Assembly: GCA_029834535.1 (NCBI GenBank)
Contig: JAQMWT010000377.1
Coordinates: forward strand, 43,750-107,749
DNA from: Chrysophaeum taylorii
Lineage: Eukaryota > Sar > Pelagophyceae > Pelagomonadales > Pelagomonadaceae
DNA length: 64,000 bases
Direction: 5' to 3'
Below, piece by piece: positions 21,501 to 30,553 of this stretch (its first letter is position 1; each line of letters begins with the position of its first letter). Below the pieces are notes generated by a model, which had not been told where the DNA came from, made no database searches, and saw only the letters and a list, made by a program, of their open reading frames with translations. A program made the translations under genes and the position numbers.

Positions 21501-21567
21501 CACAGGGGTATATATAGCCCCGGGCACTCGCACACACCTGGACCGGCATTCCTACCCTCACCTTTTG
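21501..21567 (+). mobile_element. Solo TRIM-like LTR (67 bp) with 5-bp target duplication
   Basis: Runs from cacagggg to ccttttg, with the same length and ends as the terminal repeats at 883-949. It is flanked by gtaag at 21496-21500 and gtaag at 21568-21572. It contains the palindrome ggggtatatatagcccc, a TATA-like sequence at 21507-21516 about 70 bp before the REXO4 start codon. Solo copies with a target duplication are what recombination between two LTRs leaves behind. Confidence 0.8.
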
Positions 21568-21582
21568 GTAAGGACAACACTT

Positions 21583-22317
21583 ATGGTGGTGACGAAGAAG
21601 AAGACGACGACGACGAACTGGGAGCGGCTCCAGCGGAGGGTGGGAATGAAGAAGAAGAAGAAGGAAGAGGCCCCGCCTCCTCGGCTAAAGAAAAAAAAAA
21701 AAAAAAAGAAGACGGTGGCTTTGCCACCAGACCCGTTGCGGTTGTGCGCTGCGGAGCGCGCCAAACTTGTGGCCATCGACTGCGAAATGGTCGGCGTGGG
21801 CGACGCCGGGAAGGAGTCGGCGCTGGCGCGGTGCTCGGTTGTTGGGGGGGACGGCGCCACGCTGTACGACAAGCACGTGCGGCCCAATGCGCGGATCACC
21901 GACTTCAGAACTCAGTTTAGCGGCGTGCGACCCAAGGACCTCAAGCGCGAGGCGGTCAGCCTCAAGGAGTGCCAGCGGGCCGTCGCCGACCTCATCGACG
22001 GCAAGATGCTGGTGGGCCACGCGATCCACAACGACTTGAAGGTGTTGCTGCTGTCGCATCCCCAGCGCATGACGCGGGACACGGCCAAGTACAAGCCGTT
22101 GATGCGAAAAACCGTTCGGGGGAAGCACCTGCCGCGGAAGCTTCGCGAGCTCGCCAAGCAGTACCTTGGCTTGGATATCCAGGGCGGCGAACACTCGTCT
22201 GTTGAAGACGCGCGCGCGGCGCTCCTACTCTACCTCAAGCACCGGCCCTCGTGGGAAGCCTCCATCGTCGAAAGGAGAAAACGACGCCCCCTTCGGAAGT
22301 CAAGTAAAGTGAAGTAG
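21583..22317 (+). CDS. REXO4-like 3'-5' exonuclease (DEDDh), 244 aa
   Basis: DEDDh RNase-T-type exonuclease with the Rex4 pattern. Exo I is AIDCEMVGVG, exo II is GHAIHNDLKVLL, and exo III is HSSVEDARAALLLY; all four acidic residues and the His are present. The Lys-rich N-terminus (two poly-Lys runs near residues 22-45) and basic C-terminus suggest nucleolar targeting and a role in rRNA processing, as for yeast Rex4. The ATG at 21583 lies 15 bp after the solo LTR, so the 5' leader is very short or transcription starts inside the LTR. No intron. Confidence 0.9.
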   Translation: MVVTKKKTTTTNWERLQRRVGMKKKKKEEAPPPRLKKKKKKKKTVALPPDPLRLCAAERAKLVAIDCEMVGVGDAGKESALARCSVVGGDGATLYDKHVRPNARITDFRTQFSGVRPKDLKREAVSLKECQRAVADLIDGKMLVGHAIHNDLKVLLLSHPQRMTRDTAKYKPLMRKTVRGKHLPRKLRELAKQYLGLDIQGGEHSSVEDARAALLLYLKHRPSWEASIVERRKRRPLRKSSKVK

Positions 22318-22426
22318 TAAATGAGTGCGAGATTATTCACTCACGCACCCCTTCGTCGTCGTCGTCGCGAAGTAAGTTCGTAAGTCCGTAAGTACGTAAG
22401 CACAAGGTTATTACGCACCCCTCTGT

Positions 22427-23626
22427 CTAGGACGTCGCGCCGCGGCGGCGGCGGCGGGGGGTGATGTTGCGTCGGGAATAGTAATCCACATCAGAAGATG
22501 AAGAGGAGGAGGAAGAAGAAGAAGTGGACGCGGAGGAGGCCGCGGGTCCTGAGGAAAAGGCGAGCTCGGCGACGAGGGAAATGTGGTCCGACGGAGCGTC
22601 CGGCGAGGGGAGGCCGACGGCAGCCTCGAGGAAGGCGGTCGGGAGAAGCTCCGAGCGGCCGAGGAGGACGAGGTCGGCTTGGGAGTAGAACACGTAGTCG
22701 ACGCAGTTTTTAGTCCCCTTGTCGATAAAGGTCGTGAAGGCGGGCTCGCCCGGACAGTGCTTGGGGAGCGAGGGGTGGGGGTCGGCGTAGACCGAGGCTA
22801 GGGGACCGAGGGGGTTCTCGACGACGACGGCGTCGAACCCTCTCCGCGGAGGCGGGAGCGAGAGGAGCGAGGTTCCCGAGCCGAGGTGGCCGTTGGGCGT
22901 GTAGGGCGCGGGTCCCCTGGGATCACCTTGGCGGTCCGGGTTAACCGCGCCCCGGGCCATAAACTCGTAAACGGGCGAGTCGGGATACGAGTTGAAATCG
23001 CCGCACACAAGCGTCGCGACGCGGCGGCCTCGCGCCGCGTGGGAAGCCTCGAGGTCCGAGACCTTGGCCGCGACGGCCGCCACCTGACGCAGCCTCAAAT
23101 CGGATCTCTTCGGGTTGAAGAGAAGGTGAACGCACGCGACGACCAAAGTGCGATCGTCGGCGGCGTCGAGGACGGCTATTGCGCACGCGTTGCTCTTGGC
23201 CTCGCCCGCGTCGAGAAGGAGGGCTTCCGACTCGGCGAGCCGAAACTGCGCGTCGAAGAGAATCGCACACCCCTCGGGTCGGTCCCCCCGAGGCGCGAAC
23301 ACCGTCCCCTCCAGGCCGGCGGCAGACGCGAAGAATTCGAGGCCATCGCTCTCGACTTCCTGGAGCGCGACGATTCCCGCGCCGTACCCCCTCAGTTCCT
23401 CGCGGAGCAATGGCGACCGGTACTCCCAGTCGGCGAACGCCGCCGCGGCGCCATAGAGATGGGCGTGTCGCTCGCACAGCGATGGCGCGAGCACGTTGTA
23501 CGACACGAGAATCCACGATCGTTCGCGCATGCGACGCCGCGTCTCGACCTCGCGAGGCCCGAGCACTCGCCACGGACGCGGCCCTCTACGACGCTCCATC
23601 CGTTTCACGAGCCGCATCCCCGACAT
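22427..23626 (-). CDS. Endonuclease/exonuclease/phosphatase-family hydrolase, CCR4/Angel/nocturnin-like, 399 aa
   Basis: EEP-fold, Mg-dependent phosphodiesterase. Key motifs in order: VSYNVLAPSLCERHAHLY, VALQEVES (Mg-binding Glu), VVACVHLLFNP, LVCGDFNSYPDSPVY, NCVDYVFYS and PSDHISLVAE (catalytic His). The spacing and SYNVLA start fit CCR4-type deadenylases and Angel/PDE12 proteins acting on poly(A) or 2',5'-oligoadenylate. It lacks the leucine-rich repeat of CCR4 itself. Poly-Ser near the C-terminus. The start is the first ATG of the frame. It converges with REXO4; the 3' ends are 109 bp apart. Confidence 0.88.
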   Translation of the reverse strand: MSGMRLVKRMERRRGPRPWRVLGPREVETRRRMRERSWILVSYNVLAPSLCERHAHLYGAAAAFADWEYRSPLLREELRGYGAGIVALQEVESDGLEFFASAAGLEGTVFAPRGDRPEGCAILFDAQFRLAESEALLLDAGEAKSNACAIAVLDAADDRTLVVACVHLLFNPKRSDLRLRQVAAVAAKVSDLEASHAARGRRVATLVCGDFNSYPDSPVYEFMARGAVNPDRQGDPRGPAPYTPNGHLGSGTSLLSLPPPRRGFDAVVVENPLGPLASVYADPHPSLPKHCPGEPAFTTFIDKGTKNCVDYVFYSQADLVLLGRSELLPTAFLEAAVGLPSPDAPSDHISLVAELAFSSGPAASSASTSSSSSSSSSSDVDYYSRRNITPRRRRRGATS

Positions 23627-23802
23627 CACTTCTTCATTCCGACGACGACGATTTTCATTACCCTACATCAACTATCAGGAGGAGGACGGATGACTTCAAA
23701 AATTTTTGCTCACAATTCAGACACGCACACAGAGGGTTTAAGATTATGTCGATGATGATGACGTGGAGCGCAAGAATGTTGACGTGGCGAAGACACTTAC
23801 TT
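23627..23802. other. Intergenic flank before the copia element
   Basis: No coding frame supported. It ends in cacttactt, the border of an ACTT microsatellite into which the retrotransposon inserted; the microsatellite continues at 29166. Confidence 0.5.
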
Positions 23803-23898
23803 TGTTACGAATGGAATGAGGCGTTAGACTAGCGATAAGAGAATGACGTAAGGATAATGGATACGTGGTGCAGGGGTAAGTGTCATAGCTTCCTCACA
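23803..23898 (-). repeat. Copia 3' LTR
   Basis: 96 bp, TG...CA, preceded by the target duplication tactt at 23798-23802. It is the 3' LTR because the element is transcribed on the minus strand. Confidence 0.92.
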
Positions 23899-24073
23899 CA
23901 GGTGCTGGAAAAGAAGGAAAAGGAAAAAGGGGTAAGTGAGGTCCTCACACAGGTGCTGGAAAAAGAAAGAAAAAAAGGAAAAAAGGGTAAGTGAGACGCT
24001 CACAGAGGAGAAGCTTTGAGGAAGACGTCACAGAAGCGTTGTGGCAAGAAAACAGCAGAGATCAGGGCGAAGA
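23899..24073 (-). repeat. Two-copy subterminal repeat between pol and the 3' LTR
   Basis: Plus-strand units begin caggtgctggaaaa, continue with a purine-rich run, and end gggtaagtgag...ctcaca; two units lie at about 23897-23947 and 23948-24012. The LTR end itself shares the gggtaagtg...ctcacacagg pattern. On the coding strand the block is pyrimidine-rich, so it is not a usual polypurine tract. Confidence 0.55.
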
Positions 24074-27000
24074 TCACGAAGTGAGGTAAAGAGCACGAAG
24101 CCGGAGGAAGGAAGGAGCTTCCGTACTGCGGGTGAAAATGTCGCTAAGATTGTGAAGGCGGGGTATGTGTTTGAGATCAATGGTGTGGTTGCGATGATAT
24201 TCGGCGGTACTGTAAAAGCGAATGTCAATATGGCGGGTGCGCCGTGTGAGACATTGGAGACGAACTTGGGTGACGGTGGTGCTATTATCAACATACATTG
24301 GGACCGTGTGACGAGGGAGATCAAAGTCATCAAAAAGTTTGAGAAGCCAAGAGAGCTCAGCAGTAGCAGCGTAAAGAGCGAGCAATTCAGCTTCAAAAGA
24401 AGAGCGAGCAAGTAAGTACTGCGAGCGGGAGCAGTAGGCTATCATAGAGCCAGCAAGGAGAAAACAAAAACCAGTTGTAGAGTGGCGGTCATCAGGGTCG
24501 TCGGCCCAGCTGGAGTCGGAGTAACCATAGAGATGAAGGGTAGAATCGCGACCAAGAATAAGGGCAAGATCCTGAGAACCGTTGAGATAACGCAGAGTGT
24601 GGGATAAAGCGTGCCAGTGGGGTTTACCAGGATTGTGGGAAAAACGCGCACACTGATTGACGGACCAAGTGATATCAGGGCGTGTCATGATGGAGATGAA
24701 GAGGACACAGCCAACAATACGGCGAAAAGGGATGCGTGCCATGAAAATGTGATCTGGAGAACCAGGAGTAGGACAATCAGCCGCAGAAAGATGAAGACCT
24801 TTGGGAGCGGGAGTGAGTTCGGGTTTACTGTTGATGAAGCGATATTCGGTAAGGATTTCACGGACAGCATGGGATTGGTCAAGATTGAGGGTTCTCCTAG
24901 GGCGATCACGCGTAATGCGAAGACCAACGTAAGAGGTGAGATCAAGTTCATTGACGTCAGTGAAAGCGCGGAAACGGAGGAAAAAGGCTTGGTAATGGCC
25001 AATGCAATGACGAGGGTGCGCCACAAGAAGATCATCAACGACTAAAACGAGACGGAGGACAATGGTAGAAATGAGCACGAGCTTGTAATGGCAAGTGTCA
25101 CCAGATCCGCGGACGAAGCCACAATCATTGAGAAGGAAGCGTTCCAAATAAAGCCACCAATTGCGACAAGCTTGTTTGCAACCATACCAAGAGCGACGGA
25201 GCTTGTAAACGATTTTAGAACTATCGGTGGGTTGGCGAGGAGCATAGCCTTCGGGTGGCCAGACATAGATGTCTTCGTCAATGGGAGCTTGAATAAAAGC
25301 GGAGATGACATCCAACTTGTGCAAATCCCAGTCATGAACAGCGACAAAGGTTAGAAAGAAACGGATCGTGACGATGTTGGCAACCGGTGAGTAGGTGTCA
25401 TGATAATCAATGCCGTGAACCTGGGTGTATCCGCGGACAACGAGGCGAGCCTTGTACGATTTGAAGCGGCCAGAGTCATACTTCTTGCGGAGGATCCACT
25501 TGAGGGTACAAATTTTGCCAGAAAACGTCGAAGGAAGGCGAATAACATCCCAGCAACCAAGCTGACCAAGAGAGCTGTATTCTTTAGCGATGGCTTGCAA
25601 CCAGCCAGGACGCTCAGGATTGGTCGGAGCTAAAGCTTCACGTAAATGGGTGGAAGTAATAGTATTTTCGTCAAGGTCGGAATATTGCGACATTTCTTCG
25701 GAAGCAGAGTAATAAACGTGTGCATGAGGATCAACAAGGGTGTTAGCTAAACAAAGGGGAAGGAAGACATAATGAACTAACAAACGAAAGCTAACAGAAG
25801 AGACATACAAAGAGTTACAGGGGGAAACAGAAGCGACAGAGGAAACAGAATCAACATCGTGACAGGAGGAAACAGAATGGCCCGTATCGGCATTGTGACA
25901 GGATGAAACAGAATGGCCCATAAAAAAGTTTGTTGGTTGTTGTAACGCGCGTTGGTCGACTTTGCGCGGTCGGCCCCGTTTGGCACGACGTAATGGTGCA
26001 CGTTTCGTATCGTCCGGTAACAGTGTATTGAGTGACGGTTGAGTTGTTTCAGGGGTGATCAGTCCCGATAAGGCCGGCTCCGGAGCATCAAAAACAGAAG
26101 ACATTGGGGCCAGGGCCGAAGATAAACGAGGGTCGTAATAAAACAAGTCAGGAAAACGAGAATCCACTAGAGACGGAGGAAGGGGTTGAGTGGACAGTGA
26201 CTTACGCAGAGCGAAATTTTCGTCAAAAACAACATCAATCGAGGTGTGGATGACAGGACCTGTGGGGCGTTGAAGCAATATGCGATATCCAGGGCCTGCA
26301 GAGGGATACCCAATGAAGATGCCGGTTATAGCTTTGGTAGGCCATTTGTCGCCAGTAAGAATTGCAGCAGGACAGCCCCAAACACGAAGAAAATCGACAC
26401 GCGGGAGTGTTTCATGTAGCATTTCATATGGCGTCATATATCCAGGATTAGAGGCATTTGGCATACGCTCAGAGATGAAGTCAGCCGTTTCCATGGCCCA
26501 ACGCCAAAAATCAGGTGGACGGTGCGCATGTACCAAAAGAGTGCGAGTAATATCCGCGGTTGCGCGATGAGAGCGTTCCACAACACCGGAAAAAGCGTGC
26601 GCCTGTGAAGTTTTGGACTGAGCGGCCGGAGTGCGCTTAAGCGCAATGTTGTTGCCCAGACAGAAGGTTTCGAATTGGCCCATAAGAGAGCGGTCACGAT
26701 CGGTGTAGATGAGGGCAATGCGATATCCGAATGGGCGAACCACGGTAGACAGAAAAAGTTCGAGTTGACGATCGTTCGTAAGGGCATCGTGTCGTGGAGC
26801 AAAGTAACGCGTGCGGCGGCGCGTATGATCATCGACAAACGTGAGGATCGCGCGATCTTGATATATGAAGGATGGGACGCCGGCAAACATGAGATCGGCG
26901 TGGATGATAAGGTAGGGCGCAACGGCACGTGGACGAGACAAAGGCTCGGAGGAAGGAGACGAAGTGGAAGCATGAGCTTTACGTTGGCCAACATGCGCAG

Positions 27001-28372
27001 CATGCATTTTACCGAGAGCACAAGCAGGACAAAAAGAAAGCGACGCGGAGCTCGGGAAAAACGGTGCGCCAACAGCAAGAGAAGACAAACGCCGAAGATA
27101 TGGAGGACTATAATGACCAAGACGAGCATGCCAAAGGTCGAAGGTAAGTTGGGTGCGTTGAGACACAGCGGGAAACGCACAAGGATCATGGACACGGGGG
27201 CAAGAAGAAAATGCCACAAAAGGTGAAACGTAGTCCGCGTAGGGCGCAGCGGTCGTATTGCCGATCCAGCAGACGATCAAAAGAAGACCACAGCGACGAA
27301 GCAGGGGAATAACGTGATGCGTTTGGCGGTGACGTAAAATACGTTGCGGATAAGCAGGGCCAACGGCCTGAATGGTGTGGCAATCGTAACCAACTTGTTC
27401 AAGGGCATGATCCGAAAGAATCCGTTTGTCACCAAGGCCAGGAGAGATGAGGGTATGCGGGAACGCGACGTGGATACCATGAGGGGCGGAAAGAGTGGGT
27501 GCAGGAGAAGGAAGACCACGATTGTCAAGAGGACCAATTGAAGGGAACGTTAAGTGAGCAGTGCCAGAACCAAAAACAGAGCCAGTGCCGATAGCAGAAG
27601 TGATTGAGTGCTGTTGAGTGTTGTCGAGGTCAGTGAAACCAGTGGGAGAGTTAAAAAGGTTGACGTTGGCGCCGGTATCGTAGACAACGAGGCGAAGGTT
27701 GTTGCTGTGCAAGTAGTCGCGCTCACGGGCGGTGAGCAGAGCGGTAAGGGCTTTGGTGGAGGAAAGGACTTGGTGAATGGAGGGGGAGATGGAAAGAAGA
27801 TGGAAATTGTAAGACGGGTAGGTAGGTGCAGAAAGAGATGCGTCAGGAAGGGTGACAGCGGTGGAAGGCGGGGCAGAGGGTGTGGTGGGGGGTGGCAACG
27901 CAAGGAGCGGCGGAGAGGATTGAGATGGAGGCAAGGGTGGAATGGGGGCGGAAAGATGGTGTTGGTAGAAGGGTGGATGGGGCCTAGGTGGGTATTGGGG
28001 ATTGGACCGAGGTGGGTATTGGGAATTTGACCGACGTGGGTATTGGTGTTGATGCCGAGGGCGGGCGGTGGCTTGTGAGAGCAAATAGCGCTGGCGCTTA
28101 TGACAATCTTTCTGGTGATGGCCAGGAATACCACAAAAGTGACAAAGATCAGTATGGCGTGGGCGCTTGCGATGGAAACCACGTGAAGATGAAGGTGGGT
28201 TACGTAATGATGATCGAAAAGGGGGGCGTGGGCTAGAACGTTGTTGAGAGCGCAAAGCATTGAAGCGATGAAAATACTTATCAGAAGGATGACGACCGTA
28301 AAAGTTGGAACGTTCACAATGACGGGGACTTTCACGGAACGTAGCATGGACATGCGCAGACTTGGTCTGAAG
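24074..28372 (-). CDS. pol: Copia pol (zinc knuckle, protease, integrase, RT, RNase H)
   Basis: Open from just after the stop at 28373-28375 to 24074, about 1432 codons. In order: CCHC knuckle CHFCGIPGHHQKDC; aspartic protease VVYDTGANVNLF; GAG-pre-integrase LWHARLGHYS; integrase zinc part and DDE core (IHADLMF, IYTDRD, GVVERSH); copia RT (WILRKKYDSGRFKSYKARLV, then LVLVVDDLLV carrying the VDD form of the catalytic box); RNase H (GYSDSSWADD, SSFEAEL, MYVDNST). No frameshift in the whole 4.3 kb. It continues the gag frame, so it would be produced as Gag-Pol only if the stop is bypassed or absent in other copies. First in-frame ATG is at 28255. Confidence 0.93.
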   Translation of the reverse strand, partial: LQTKSAHVHATFRESPRHCERSNFYGRHPSDKYFHRFNALRSQQRSSPRPPFRSSLRNPPSSSRGFHRKRPRHTDLCHFCGIPGHHQKDCHKRQRYLLSQATARPRHQHQYPRRSNSQYPPRSNPQYPPRPHPPFYQHHLSAPIPPLPPSQSSPPLLALPPPTTPSAPPSTAVTLPDASLSAPTYPSYNFHLLSISPSIHQVLSSTKALTALLTARERDYLHSNNLRLVVYDTGANVNLFNSPTGFTDLDNTQQHSITSAIGTGSVFGSGTAHLTFPSIGPLDNRGLPSPAPTLSAPHGIHVAFPHTLISPGLGDKRILSDHALEQVGYDCHTIQAVGPAYPQRILRHRQTHHVIPLLRRCGLLLIVCWIGNTTAAPYADYVSPFVAFSSCPRVHDPCAFPAVSQRTQLTFDLWHARLGHYSPPYLRRLSSLAVGAPFFPSSASLSFCPACALGKMHAAHVGQRKAHASTSSPSSEPLSRPRAVAPYLIIHADLMFAGVPSFIYQDRAILTFVDDHTRRRTRYFAPRHDALTNDRQLELFLSTVVRPFGYRIALIYTDRDRSLMGQFETFCLGNNIALKRTPAAQSKTSQAHAFSGVVERSHRATADITRTLLVHAHRPPDFWRWAMETADFISERMPNASNPGYMTPYEMLHETLPRVDFLRVWGCPAAILTGDKWPTKAITGIFIGYPSAGPGYRILLQRPTGPVIHTSIDVVFDENFALRKSLSTQPLPPSLVDSRFPDLFYYDPRLSSALAPMSSVFDAPEPALSGLITPETTQPSLNTLLPDDTKRAPLRRAKRGRPRKVDQRALQQPTNFFMGHSVSSCHNADTGHSVSSCHDVDSVSSVASVSPCNSLYVSSVSFRLLVHYVFLPLCLANTLVDPHAHVYYSASEEMSQYSDLDENTITSTHLREALAPTNPERPGWLQAIAKEYSSLGQLGCWDVIRLPSTFSGKICTLKWILRKKYDSGRFKSYKARLVVRGYTQVHGIDYHDTYSPVANIVTIRFFLTFVAVHDWDLHKLDVISAFIQAPIDEDIYVWPPEGYAPRQPTDSSKIVYKLRRSWYGCKQACRNWWLYLERFLLNDCGFVRGSGDTCHYKLVLISTIVLRLVLVVDDLLVAHPRHCIGHYQAFFLRFRAFTDVNELDLTSYVGLRITRDRPRRTLNLDQSHAVREILTEYRFINSKPELTPAPKGLHLSAADCPTPGSPDHIFMARIPFRRIVGCVLFISIMTRPDITWSVNQCARFSHNPGKPHWHALSHTLRYLNGSQDLALILGRDSTLHLYGYSDSSWADDPDDRHSTTGFCFLLAGSMIAYCSRSQYLLARSSFEAELLALYAATAELSWLLKLFDDFDLPRHTVPMYVDNSTTVTQVRLQCLTRRTRHIDIRFYSTAEYHRNHTIDLKHIPRLHNLSDIFTRSTEAPSFLRLRALYLTS

Positions 28373-28969
28373 TTAATCAAAAACTTTACTGTGGAGGCGA
28401 TCAACGAAACCATCATATGTACGCAGTTTAGGATCAAGTGCAATGAGATCCTTAGACAAGAGCGAGTCGGGGATTTTCGTCTGAAGCAATTGTAATGCAT
28501 GTGTGTCAGGGAAATCTTGATGATGCCGAGCAACTTGAACACCAGTGATGAACTTGTTAAGAAAAGACTCAAGTTCATCGATATTGTTGCACACCAAGGA
28601 ATGCAGTGAAGCAATTGCAGACTGAGCGACACGATCTCCATGACCCATGTAAACATCAGTAATGCGCTTGTAAAGCCGCGTGAAGTTCATATCGCGGTTT
28701 TCACGGATATCCGCACGATCAGTATCATGCATTGGTAGCGCCATGAAGAGTGCACTGTACCAGCGTTGCTGCTTGAGACCAAATTCTTCTTCAGAGCAGC
28801 CAGAAGCGGAGATGCTAGTCCAAGTGTCAGTGGTCAAGATAATGCGATCACCGGTGGAAATGATCATGTTTTCCAGGCGCCGGGTCCATTGGTGAAAAAG
28901 ATGTCACTCACCACTGAAGGCGTCAAGTTTTTGCGAAAGCTTGCTATCCTTAATTTCGATCGAGGACAT
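28373..28969 (-). pseudogene. gag: Copia gag, interrupted by two in-frame stops
   Basis: Starts with ATG at 28969 (MSSIEIKDSKLSQKLDAFSG). It then meets TGA at 28904-28906 and resumes in the same frame (HQWTRRLENM...) as a typical copia Gag/UBN2-like domain, up to TAA at 28373-28375; pol continues in the same frame. An alternative is initiation at ATG 28867, after the first stop. Both stops can be explained by one C-to-T change each. Alternatively the second might be a programmed read-through stop. Confidence 0.75.
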
Positions 28970-29069
28970 GATAAACGATAACGAACCGAACACGTAGCAA
29001 TGAACTGAAGCCGAGAAGAAGTCGCCACGAAGCAAGCTCAGGTCGTCGTCGACGAGCACCTGCTTACCA

Positions 29070-29165
29070 TGTTACGAATGGAATGAGGCGTTAGACTAGC
29101 GATAAGAGAAAGACGTAAGGATACTGGATACGTGGTGCAGGGGTAAGTGTCATAGCTTCCTCACA
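29070..29165 (-). repeat. Copia 5' LTR
   Basis: 96 bp, followed by the target duplication tactt at 29166-29170. It should contain the promoter of the element. It differs from the 3' LTR at a few positions (agaaagacg/agaatgacg and atactgg/ataatgg). Confidence 0.92.
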
Positions 29166-29543
29166 TACTTACTTACTTACTTACTTACTTACCCACCCGT
29201 GTCCACCCACCTACCTACCTCCAGAGACCGCAAGCTTACATCGGGGCTTGGGGCGTCGGGACCCAGCTGGTGATTGAATTCAATTCCATCAGCGCTTCTT
29301 CGGTCGTTCTGCAGCTCGATGGTGGCACTGGCTGCGCTGTTGTTGTGTGAAAGGCAAGGTTGCGCTCGCTGCGAGAGATGGAGGACTCTGGCAGGTGCTC
29401 GGAGACACACACACACGGGCCGCGAAGTTCCAATCAACATCCCAGTGTTCGGAAGACTTGCTTGCTTTGGGTGGTTTAGTTAAGTCCGTTTTCAACGACT
29501 ATATTTTTCGATTATCTGAAAAGCTACAAAAAAATTGTGGGGG
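29166..29543. other. Intergenic region with ACTT/ACCT microsatellite
   Basis: 29166-29221 is an (acTT)n tract grading into (acct)n. The rest has only short frames on both strands without recognisable features. It is the 3' flank of the LETM1-like gene. Confidence 0.5.
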
Positions 29544-30491
29544 CTAGATGGTCCGAACCCCCGCTCCAACCGGAACAGGCGGGAGGTTTGGCGCGTTGCA
29601 GAGAGCAGCGGCGACGAAGAGGAAGGCGGGCGGGAGGTCGCGGCGCCACGCGGCTCTGATGGCGGCGGCGCGTACGAGCCACGCGCGGAGGCGATGGCCG
29701 GGCTGGTCGTCGCCGTGCAAGCTCCGGAGCACGCACGCGTCTCTGACCTGGGCGCCGGAGAGGGTCGCGCTGGCATCGTCATCGCCGCTTCCGTCGAGGC
29801 TCGCGAGGAGGATGGCGTCGTCCTCCTCGACGACCTTAGCCGCGTTCTCGACGAGGGTACGGAGAATAGAGTTCGGGTAGCACTTGAGGGATCGCGGAGC
29901 GGCAATGGTCGCGAGGCGCACGAGGTCGGGTCGCTTGAGCGCTGAGAGCGAGAGGGGTCCCGTGTCGAAGCATTGAAGGACGCGCCGCGCGCGGTCGACC
30001 GGGGTCGCGGGTCCGAGAGACGCGACGTCCGTCAAGAGCGTAGCATGGCTCCTCAACAAACTCCGCCGCAACTCGGACGCGGCCTCGAGCTGCGTCGCCG
30101 CGTCTTGCCTCGCAAAGGCCTCGGCCTGCTCCGAGGTATGGAACTGCGGGCTAAGCAACGCCCGCGGAAAGCTGTACGCGACCGCGATCAGCACCAGCCC
30201 CAGCGGCGGCGGGAGCGGGTTAAACAACAGCGGGACCATGCGCGCCAGGTCGCCGAACGCGCGCCGCGAGGCCGTCGCCTCGCGCGGCCGTAGCTTTGCC
30301 CGCTCGCCGCGCGTCAGCTTGCGGTGACGCCACGCGAGCCGTACGTCTCGGAGCAGCTGCGAGGCGCCTTCGCGGAACTGCCGGACCAAAGCCCGCGAGG
30401 CCGCCCACCGCGCGTACACGACCTCGCACGCCCATCGCGCGTACCGCGATGGATGGACCTTCTCATCCGATCGGCGACTTCCCGCAAACAT
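29544..30491 (-). CDS. LETM1-domain protein (LETMD1-like), 315 aa
   Basis: The segment at about residues 57-115 (RKLTRGERAKLRPRE..., then DLARMVPLLFNPLP...IAVAYSFPRALLSPQF) matches the LETM1 domain: a basic 'KLTRRE' lead, a MVP motif, a single membrane helix ending in FP and a following SPQF. A Leu/Arg-rich helical C-terminal half follows, as in ribosome-binding LETM1 domains. Family members sit in the mitochondrial inner membrane (ion exchange, ribosome binding). The N-terminus is Arg-rich and short, compatible with mitochondrial import. It has no EF-hand, so it is nearer LETMD1 than LETM1. Start is ATG at 30491; divergent from the TPR gene, 62 bp apart. Confidence 0.8.
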   Translation of the reverse strand: MFAGSRRSDEKVHPSRYARWACEVVYARWAASRALVRQFREGASQLLRDVRLAWRHRKLTRGERAKLRPREATASRRAFGDLARMVPLLFNPLPPPLGLVLIAVAYSFPRALLSPQFHTSEQAEAFARQDAATQLEAASELRRSLLRSHATLLTDVASLGPATPVDRARRVLQCFDTGPLSLSALKRPDLVRLATIAAPRSLKCYPNSILRTLVENAAKVVEEDDAILLASLDGSGDDDASATLSGAQVRDACVLRSLHGDDQPGHRLRAWLVRAAAIRAAWRRDLPPAFLFVAAALCNAPNLPPVPVGAGVRTI

Positions 30492-30553
30492 CGTGACACC
30501 CTCGCAGCAGCATACTCTTCTTTAACGGAACGACGACTACCCTCCAACGCACG

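Larger units (their letters stand above)
23803..29165 (-). mobile_element. Ty1/copia LTR retrotransposon, nearly intact
   Basis: LTRs of 96 bp at 23803-23898 and 29070-29165 differ at two or three positions and run TG...CA (tgttacgaat...cttcctcaca on the plus strand). The target duplication tactt lies at 23798-23802 and 29166-29170. Coding order on the minus strand is gag, zinc knuckle, protease, integrase, reverse transcriptase, RNase H, which defines the copia superfamily. A primer-binding candidate (tggtaagcaggtgc) begins directly inside the 5' LTR at 29069. High LTR identity implies a recent insertion. No clear polypurine tract is seen next to the 3' LTR. Confidence 0.95.

Noticed and set aside
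23880-24012. Tiny spliced exons on the plus strand
   Set aside because: The intervals would give introns of ~25 bp and meaningless peptides; kept only as a repeat observation.
24041-27540. Plus-strand frames (124, 144, 183 codons) across the retrotransposon
   Set aside because: All are antisense to the copia pol frame.
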